Below the pieces are notes generated by a model. The model worked only from the letters and a program-made list of their open reading frames with translations. It did no database searches and was not told the DNA's origin. The position numbers and the translations under genes were made by a program. Positions 57,050-64,000 of a stretch of 64,000 nt of DNA are shown here, piece by piece. Origin of the DNA: Cadophora sp. MPI-SDFR-AT-0126 (taxonomy: Eukaryota > Ascomycota > Leotiomycetes > Helotiales > Ploettnerulaceae). Within the stretch, counting starts at the first letter, position 1, and each line of letters opens with the position of its first letter. Location: assembly GCA_020747065.1 (NCBI GenBank), contig JAGMVK010000005.1, positions 1,364,001 to 1,428,000 of the forward strand. Reading direction: 5' to 3'.

Positions 57050-58044
57050 AACTTCAGGCATTCGCATGTCTTCTCTTCAGAGGCTGGTCAACAGTATTCT
57101 TCGTCGGAATCTTGATGGGTACACCTCTGGTGAGAACTTGGACTTGCTTTTTGCGCGATGATTTCTATCACAAAAAGGATACATAATCGAATTTGCCGGC
57201 TTCGCAATGGCTTTGGGAACAGAGTTGGGGCAGCATTGGAGAACATGGCAGGGGTCTACTTGATGGCGTTGAGAAGGATTGATGGCGTTCATGCTGGTGG
57301 AGACCCTGAGTTGTACTCCTGATGCGGTGCATTTGCTTTTGCTGATACCCACTCTTGGCGATACATTTTCTCTTCTGATACACATTTCGATATGAATTTG
57401 CTGGGGCTTGCGCGGATTTTGCTACTTACAGCATCACTCCTAAGCACTCACTCAGCACACGATGGATAGACAAAAATCAATGAAAGCGTTTATTTTGTGA
57501 GCCCCTCAGTGCCATTAATGAATTGGCTTCACACGATTTCGTTCTTTCGGGACTCGTGTTTTCCACTGCGTAGGCAATGAATACCCGTTTTACTGATAGG
57601 CACTCGATATGGCATTTACTAGCTTTTGTAAGTTACTCGAGGTCATCCTAACGACATCAAAATATGGGCTAGCGTCCTTTAGATGGAAGAGTCCACTAAA
57701 TACCGTTAAAGCTAGCATGTACCTCTAATGTTTGGCGGTCAATCACTTTCAGTTCCTATAAACAGTATTACATGATGCAACATCACCAGCCGAAAAAGAA
57801 TCTTCGATGTGCAAGGGGAAGACACCTCGAAGACTCTACGAAACCATTCAAGCAGCGAAAATTTCTTCACAGCACCCCCTAGCCTGTCCGACTCGTCTTC
57901 CAGCGGGGTAACCGTAGCTTCAACAAGTGCCTTGCAATTTTTATTGTCGGGCCTGGCTATCATTACATGGAAATTCCTTCCACTTTGATACAACTCCTAT
58001 CCGAAACATTTGATTCCGAGTTGCAACAGGAACTTCCACACGTC
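57050..58044. other. Convergent intergenic region, no gene seen
   Basis: This 1-kb spacer separates the 3' ends of the unknown nuclear-type gene (+) and the hemerythrin-domain gene (-). Minus-strand frames near 57077-57385 lack family features. Confidence 0.5.
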
Positions 58045-58706
58045 CTACACCAAGTTGCCCCAATCCACTTCCGCAGTACCCGTCTCCTCGTTCGGAAAAC
58101 TCTCTACTAAAGACCTCAGCTTATCAATAGGGGCCACTAACAGGGCAGCCAGTCCCTCCGTCAGAGGACTGCTCGTCGGCGCACCAGGATGCGATTTCGT
58201 AGGCATGAGTTTCTTTGTACGCATGAAGCTCATTGCTAATCTTTCTGACTCGGCCTTCGAGATGGAGCTCTCAAGGAGAGGCATGTCTATTTCTCTCTCG
58301 TGCTCGATGTGCCGGTGGAGGTCGTCCATTACCTGTTCGAGGAGGGACGGAAATTGGGTCTCGTTTGGGGAGAGGGATTGTAGTCCTGAGAGATTGTTCT
58401 TGACCTGGTTCAAGGTGTTAGGTCAGTGCTGGACTTGAAGGATTGGGGGAAAGAATGAGATCGGAAAAAAGCTACTGCTTGATGTCGAGCGAAGTCAGTC
58501 TTGGTGAGCTCTTTCCCTCTTTCACCGAGATGTTGCTCCATAGCAGGATAGACTGTCAACTCTTCACTGATGGCATGTCGAGCAAGATTCCAGACTAGCA
58601 TATTCCTCCATTTGACCTTATCTTCTGTAGTAGATGCTGATTTGAGCTTGTCGTAGCATTCGTCGAGATAGCGGTGGTCTTGACTTAGGACCTGGGAGAT
58701 GAGCAT
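58045..58706 (-). CDS. Hemerythrin (HHE) domain protein
   Basis: Predicted CDS complement(58045..58404, 58476..58706), 196 aa. Hemerythrin-like domains bind a di-iron centre in a four-helix bundle and may sense or bind oxygen or iron. The His/Glu ligand pattern is visible in order: SQDHRYLDECY, ARHAISEELTVYP, FARHQAV and, after the 71-nt intron, DDLHRHIEHEREIDMP. The C-terminal part (HPGAPTSSPLTEGLAALLVAPIDKL) is typical of fungal members. The start is uncertain: ATG at 58706 is in frame, but a good acceptor (cag at 58694-58692, after a CTAAT branch site) suggests an upstream exon such as MTNSALLFR joined there. Confidence 0.8.
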
Positions 58707-60267
58707 GTTAATTAGAGAGGACAAGATCGATGAACTATATTGCACTTTTTAAAGGGAGAACAAACACGAAAGAGCAATGCAGAATTTGTCATAAGAAATG
58801 GCGGCACATATAGTCAACGACGGGAACTTATCGATGAGCACATAAGTTCTAGCCCTTTGCAGACCCGACCCCGCAACTCACTAAGGTAAGGGACGGCAAT
58901 GTCTTGCAGCTGTTCCACGCGTTGAGCTTAATTTTGAGCAGGAGCAAATCACACGAAGTGAGTGTTTCTGCAGCAGTATATTTATTGCCATCATCGTAGC
59001 AACATGGACTCCAACATAATTTCATATCCTCTGCCGCCGGTCATTTATCCTTATTCGCTTCGTTTACAGTGTCAACTTCCAGAGCCTCGACAGCTGCTTC
59101 TTCCTCCCTCCGAGCCAAGTCATCCCCGTGAATTTGCTCCACAATATCCTCAAAATAATCGTCGGCGGAACCCGTCTTGAATTTTAGTGTCTGTTCTTCG
59201 TTTCCTAGAAGCTAAGACTCGAAATTATCTCGACTGGCTCCTGTACACCATTCCCAAAGCTGCTGCACGTCTAGTACATCCCACTTTTACCCCTTAAATA
59301 TCCGAACAAAAGTCTAATGCAAACGAGGAGGGTATTTATACACAGAAATAGCTTTGCTCTATCCCAAGTGCGGGGCAATTTGCGACTTGGGGCAATTCGA
59401 AGTCATTGTTGACTCTGGCTCGGTTCCTGCCCCTTTCCTTCACTCCTCTCGCTTCTGCTGCATCCCTGCTAGTACAATTCCAGCTTAGTCTTCCAGCAGG
59501 CTTTTGACTCCAAAGTTCTAAGGTACTGGAGTAACAAGAACCTTTGGTACGGTATAATTGGATCTTGGCCGCCAGTACCTGCACCCACTTTAAGTGAACC
59601 CGCAGGCTTTTTCGGCAGAAGATGTTTCGGCCGGGCCGAGCCGTGGCCCAACTTTGAACAGGGTACAGACCAGTTTACTGTTGACGATTTGCCAATATTA
59701 GAAATCTAGACTGGAGAAATCACAAGCGGGCGGGGAAATGGGAAGAGAGATAAGAGATCTGTAAAACATAGAATTAGATTATCAAGACCAGGACAAGAAC
59801 TACCCTGACCAACACACTAGCTCTCATTCCGCCTTTCCCACAAATCCTCTAACTTCTCTCCTAATCAGAATCTATACTGCTCGGTATCTCAAGTATCAAT
59901 CGAACATTCATCGTATCCACAAAGTATCGAGGTCCAACACATCCCGTGACGCAGACAAGAAAGATCCAAGGGGAAAGGCAGCCGTGGCCACTGGTGATGA
60001 GTTCGGTCTGGCCTGCTCTGTATCCTTCAATTGAGCAATAAAGCATGCAAGTGAGTGACTAGCCGACAGGCCGGCGATGGATTGGTGAAGGGAACTGGGT
60101 ACCTTCTCTTTGGCATTGTTCTGGCCCTCGTCGTGATATCTGATTTGTATCGTGATTCGAGAAATGTCCAGTCCTAAAATGCATTAGCATGTAATGCCAG
60201 TGACCAATTTACAAGTTGCTTTGCACACCTGAGTTTACTTTCTTGTTCACCACTGTCTGCACACCTT
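58707..60267. other. Intergenic region, no gene seen
   Basis: No family-like coding region. It may contain an upstream exon of the hemerythrin gene at about 58765-58795. Confidence 0.45.
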
Positions 60268-60693
60268 TCAACGACAAGCCAACCATGCCCCATAGAGACA
60301 CAAAAGTACAATCCAACCCGGCCAGAAAACCAGTAGTATCAATCCGTTGCCTCCTCCAAGTACAAAAACCATAAATTCATACCACAGTTTTCTCCTTAAA
60401 CCCTCAGTAGCTTTCCATCCCATCCTCCCCATATTTTTGGTCAACGCAAGACTGTTTCGCGCTAGTAGCAACGAAGCGTAACTCGCTTTCAGGAGCAAAA
60501 CTTGGGACAGGTACAGCGAGTTTTGTAAAACCAACAGAGAGAGCAAATATGTCCGCAGGAATAGGAATAGTGTTGTTGTGCTGAGGAGTCGTTGGAATGT
60601 TGAGGCGAGGTAGAAGGAGTGCCTGAGTGCTGGAGAGAGGAGGGAGATAGTTATTGTTGTCGTCGATGTTGGTGAGATTGTTAGGACGGTCAT
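60268..60693 (-). CDS. Small membrane protein, unknown
   Basis: A single open frame of 141 codons from a true ATG at 60693. The N-terminal part is Thr/Ser-rich. Hydrophobic stretches lie at about residues 38-70 (a leucine-rich run) and 107-137 (FMVFVLGGGNGLILLVFWPGWIVLLCLYG), separated by a basic segment (KNMGRMGWKATEGLRRKLWYE). Two membrane helices with a basic loop are likely. I do not recognise the family. The sharp boundary between basic loop and hydrophobic helix argues for a real gene, but no splice evidence supports it. Confidence 0.45.
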   Translation of the reverse strand: MTVLTISPTSTTTITISLLSPALRHSFYLASTFQRLLSTTTLFLFLRTYLLSLLVLQNSLYLSQVLLLKASYASLLLARNSLALTKNMGRMGWKATEGLRRKLWYEFMVFVLGGGNGLILLVFWPGWIVLLCLYGAWLACR

Positions 60694-61750
60694 TTTGACT
60701 TTCTGATATGGTGGTATTCGAAAAGTGCTGTTGGTATATGGGCTTCGCCCTGGTTTGTTCTAGAGCGTTCTGTTGTTTCTGCTTGTACAGACGAGGGTGG
60801 ATCTCTTAACGTGGGGGGTGTTGTATTGCATAGCATGTGATAGTGGGTTTCGCAGGGGGCAACAATGGAAAATTCTGCCCATAAAACTCGTCAATTTCTT
60901 CAAGAACGTACTTCTGAGGAGAGGAGAGTATGTTTGGAAAGGGAAGAAAAGGAAGAGCTGAGATGTAGCATTTTGAAGTTCTTCATGGAGGGGTAAGTGG
61001 TGGGGGTTCAAATCTCATAATTAAGTCCCACGCGCTTTGCAGCAGTGGGGCAGCCAGAAAGTCTCAAACGGGAATGCCGTAACGATCCTTGATCGAATTG
61101 GCTTGCAGGAAAAGAGCCTCTGATCTCCAGTACCCAATGAGATGCTTCCGATGAATTTTAACAATTGTGTCTCCGTTATTACCCGCTGCAGGATGCCTAC
61201 ACGTGTAGTGCCAGCGAAGCCGGTGATGGAGCCACGAACCTCTCGACGGCGAGTCGGAGCAACTGTGTGTAAGAAGTAAATCGCTTCTATTGGCGGAGAA
61301 TGTGAAAGACGCAGGAAGAAGTTTGGCTGACTACAGAACATGAATCGAGAATCAGTGTATTAATTTTGTGATATGTTGTGCAGAAGAGGATTGTCAAGAA
61401 GCGTGGCAGCTCCATGAGCAGGGATTGGTTCGTCGCTTGTGGCGGGGTTCTGTTATTTGCCCCTCCTTTTTAAACAACAGAGCGGCCGAAGTCGAAGCGA
61501 GGAGGGCTCAGTATTGAGACTTGATACATGTGTATGTTTCCCATGGCTGATAGGAGGAGAGGTATTGGAGAAATCTGAAGGGCTGCTTGACGTGACGAGA
61601 AATAACACCAGCCACGTGATCCATCTTTCGAAAATCCCACCAGATTTTAGGGAGCATCCAAGGGATTATCAATGGGCGAGACGTCTGCAGAAACAGATCG
61701 GCTTCGCGACCGCACTGTAGGTTGGTTGAGTATGCAGAGTCGTGAATTTG
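60694..61750. other. Intergenic region, no gene seen
   Basis: Open frames in this 1.06 kb are short (the longest about 106 codons on the minus strand) and carry no family features. It probably contains the 3' UTR of the TPR gene ending at 61751 on the minus strand and the promoter of the small membrane protein. Confidence 0.45.
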
Positions 61751-62729
61751 TCAAGGCCCTTGGCTGAAATTCATGCTATATCCACCTGTATTTGGATCTT
61801 TCTGCATCTGGAAGTTGTCTGTCGACAAACCGAAGGGCTTTAGAATGCCATTGCCGAGCTAGAGCAATGTAAGCTGACTGAATCTTTGATGCTGGAGCGA
61901 TGAAGACTAACCTCCTTCAACTTCCCCATCATCTCACCCATTTCCTTCTCTTGAGCCGCCTTTGTTCGGGGTGGAAGCTGTAGCAGCTGGTGTTGTACAG
62001 TTTTCCTATCCGCGGCTGATAGATTCGACATCTTTGCCAGGGTTTTGTAATCTCACATGTGTTAGCCAAGTCGGACGTCAAACAGTTTGGTGAACATACC
62101 CTCCTCTGCCCCTTGCAGATTCGACCATCCTCCTAGCTCGCTCCTGGCTCTCGCTCTCCTCATGAGAGCCTTGCACCTTATTCTCTCAATGTCTGCCTCC
62201 CTCTTTCCTTTATCAGAAGTATCCTCCGCCTTTGCAGCACCAGCACTGATGATCTCCTCGTCTGCCTCTTCTTCCTCAACTTTTGCTGCCCCACCCTTCT
62301 CCTCACCACTCTCTTCTTTGCCTATCTCTTGCAATCTATCCAAGCACTCCAGTGCCGCAGAAGCAGCCTTGACCGCCTCCTTCCAGTCCTCCAGCTTCAG
62401 ATAACCGGCTGCCACATTGCTTTTCAATACCGCGACCTCGTACTCCAGGTAATTCGGACAAGTAGCGAGCGCCTTGTCATATGTGGCTATGGCATCCTGG
62501 AACAAACCTTTTTTAAAAAAGGAATTGGCTTCCTGCTTCGTTGCATTGGATTCTTCGACCATCGCCTGTGTGCGCAAGACAGGTTAGCAAAAAAAAGATT
62601 GAGTGACATTGCCAAGGATCATACCGCTTCTTCCTCAGGAGAGAACCTGATTATCTCCTCTGGTCCCTCCGCCTTCTCATCCTCCTTGTCGCGACCTTTG
62701 CGCTGGAACCGTTCTGTTCTGGACGACAT
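61751..62729 (-). CDS. Tetratricopeptide-repeat protein (TTC1-like)
   Basis: Predicted CDS complement(61751..61858, 61912..62051, 62100..62565, 62625..62729), 272 aa. TPR proteins act as adaptors; TTC1-type members bind Hsp70/Hsp90 chaperones. The N-terminus is charged ([20 protein letters not shown]). Two TPR units follow: [20 protein letters not shown], then [21 protein letters not shown] long acidic insertion ([13 protein letters not shown]) interrupts the repeat array, and a third unit starts at [18 protein letters not shown]. The C-terminal region ([21 protein letters not shown], then [18 protein letters not shown]) is the family tail. Introns are 59, 48 and 53 nt. It is divergent from the HAD gene. 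Confidence 0.83.
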
Positions 62730-62905
62730 GCTGAAGGTGCGACTAGATGCTGTTGGAAGCAGGCGTTGAAGCACTGTTCCATGGCGCGGAACGGTTTCCG
62801 GCTCGCCCCCGGGCCGCTAGTGAGGGGTCCTTGTACATTCTACCTACCCCCTCCCCCGCAATTCATTCAAGAACCTTTGGCGACACTCCGTTCTTGTGAA
62901 TAAAC
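62730..62905. promoter_or_regulatory. Compact divergent promoter TPR/HAD genes
   Basis: A 176-bp spacer between opposite start codons, GC-rich near the left gene (about 62780-62820). Both genes must be driven from it. Confidence 0.45.
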
Positions 62906-63952
62906 ATGACGACACTAAAGAGGCAGTAAGTAATTCTATGCTATCCATAATGATACGTGGGATCTGACAAGTTTTTGCTGAGGTTTCCTCCTGTCCGAGC
63001 ATGTCTGTTTGACATGGATGGTCTGCTAATAGATTCCGAAGAAAAGTACACGATAGCGACCAATGCAGTTCTGAACAAATATGGAAAACCAAACATTCCT
63101 TGGTCCATGTACATAGCCGCCCAATCCTCACACTTCACTGTACTAATGGTTTCCAGAAAAGCCAAGATGCAAGGACGAGCTGGCCAAGCAGCTGGAGATG
63201 TTCTTCACGAATGTATGTCACAAGCGGCATTGCGCTTTTGACTATCCCGAAGGCCCTTTGACGTTCATCTTACTCACTTCTTGACATATTCACAAAGAAG
63301 CAATTTCTGAATCCATCATTACGTAGGGGCGCAACTTCCAATATCCCGAGAGCAATATATGACCGAAGTCCGAGTCCTGCAACATGAGCATTTCCCAACT
63401 TGCAAACCCCTGGCTGGTGTCGAAACCCTCCTCTCAAACCTATCGTCCGCCCAAACAACCAACAAAGAAAAGGTCCACATAGCTCTAGCAACCAGTTCTC
63501 ACAAATGGGCATTCGATCTCAAGACGGCACATCTGCAAGACAGTCTCTTTACAGTCTTCGAGACTGAACGCAGGATCTTAGGAGACGATACCAGGATTCC
63601 CAAAGGCAGAGGCAAGCCAAGTCCGGACATCTACTTATTGGCCTTGAAAGTTGTGAACGAGACGCTAGCTGAGGGTGAAAAGAAGATCTTGCCCGAGGAG
63701 TGTCTTGTATTTGAGGATTCTGTGCCTGGAGTGGAGTCTGGGAGGAGAGCGGGAATGAGAGTTGTCTGGGTGCCACATCCTGACCTGTTTAATGAGTTCC
63801 AGAATAGAGAACCTGAGGTTCTGGCTGGGAGAACTGGAGAAGCTGGGGATGTTGATATGCACTTAGTTGGCGAGGTTGGCGATGGATGGGCCGAGCGATT
63901 GAGTAGTTTGGAAGACTTTCCGTATCAGCTGTATGGAATAGTGACTAGCTGA
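62906..63952 (+). CDS. HAD-superfamily phosphatase (GS1/HDHD1-like)
   Basis: Predicted CDS join(62906..62925, 62983..63108, 63157..63212, 63327..63952), 275 aa. HAD phosphatases hydrolyse small phosphate esters through an aspartyl-phosphate. Motif I is ACLFDMDGLLIDSE, with nucleophile D17 and acid D19. The cap follows with NKYGKPNIPWSIKAKMQGRAG. Motif II lies in IALATSSHK, motif III Lys in GKPSPDIYLLAL and motif IV in VFEDSVPGVESGRRAGM. The layout matches the GS1/HDHD1 branch (pseudouridine-5'-phosphatase, glycerol-3-phosphatase and 2-deoxyglucose-6-phosphatase relatives); the substrate is not decided. The first exon holds only 20 coding bases (MTTLKR plus two bases). The last intron is 114 nt. 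Confidence 0.88.
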
Positions 63953-64000
63953 TAATTGCTTGTGGGAAGAAAGAACCCAGCTTGTATAAACATAGAACTA

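Noticed and set aside
60980..61010. A gttcaaatc sequence resembling a tRNA T-loop.
   Set aside because: The flanking T-stem does not pair and no acceptor or anticodon arm can be built.

Overview
The window looks like nuclear DNA of a filamentous ascomycete (Pezizomycotina; a leotiomycete-like fungus is my best guess, not proven). The evidence is many short GT-AG introns (mostly 46-60 nt) with CTRAY-like branch points, fungal families such as HsbA, UvsD/Rad26 and Cds1, and a long AT-rich block whose old coding sequences carry the stop pattern of repeat-induced point mutation (CAA/CAG/TGG turned into TAA/TAG). I read coding regions by following protein similarity through predicted splice sites; all exon borders are inferred from sequence alone. 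No rRNA, tRNA or CRISPR array was recognised.

Left gene-rich arm (about 1.9-18.9 kb): an ATRIP/Rad26-type checkpoint protein (-) shares a 624-bp spacer with CDP-diacylglycerol synthase (+). Then come a secreted aspartic-peptidase-like protein that lacks both DTG motifs, an HsbA-like secreted protein, a gene-poor 2.8 kb, a small cysteine-rich secreted protein, the Golgi SNARE Bos1 (-), a small unknown membrane protein and an aldo-keto reductase.

Middle (about 19.15-42.6 kb): an AT-rich transposon block. It holds two RIP-degraded chromodomain-type Ty3/Gypsy elements, here called E1 and E2. It also holds a solo LTR, one intact and unmutated 7.76-kb Ty3/Gypsy element (28615-36375), a degraded PIF1/Helitron-type helicase, and a degraded minus-strand gene. 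The 5-bp target duplications around the solo LTR and the intact element are swapped and inverted. This shows that the 6.65 kb between them (21960-28614) was flipped by recombination between inverted LTRs, or was mis-oriented in assembly; undoing the flip makes both old elements read through in frame. The intact element is probably self-primed (12-nt match between LTR and primer-binding site). It also carries a spliced antisense gene for a Cys-rich, coiled-coil, acidic-tailed protein between pol and the 3' LTR. The degraded gene at 41.3-42.3 kb may be a relative of that accessory gene.

Right arm (about 42.8-64 kb): a weak hypothetical gene beside the block, a TauD-type dioxygenase (+), and nucleoporin Nup49 (-) sharing a 216-bp divergent promoter with polyadenylation factor Fip1 (+). 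After a 6.3-kb gene-poor stretch come a large unknown nuclear-type protein, a hemerythrin-domain protein (-) and a small membrane protein (-). The window closes with a divergent pair: a TPR protein (-) and a HAD-family phosphatase (+).
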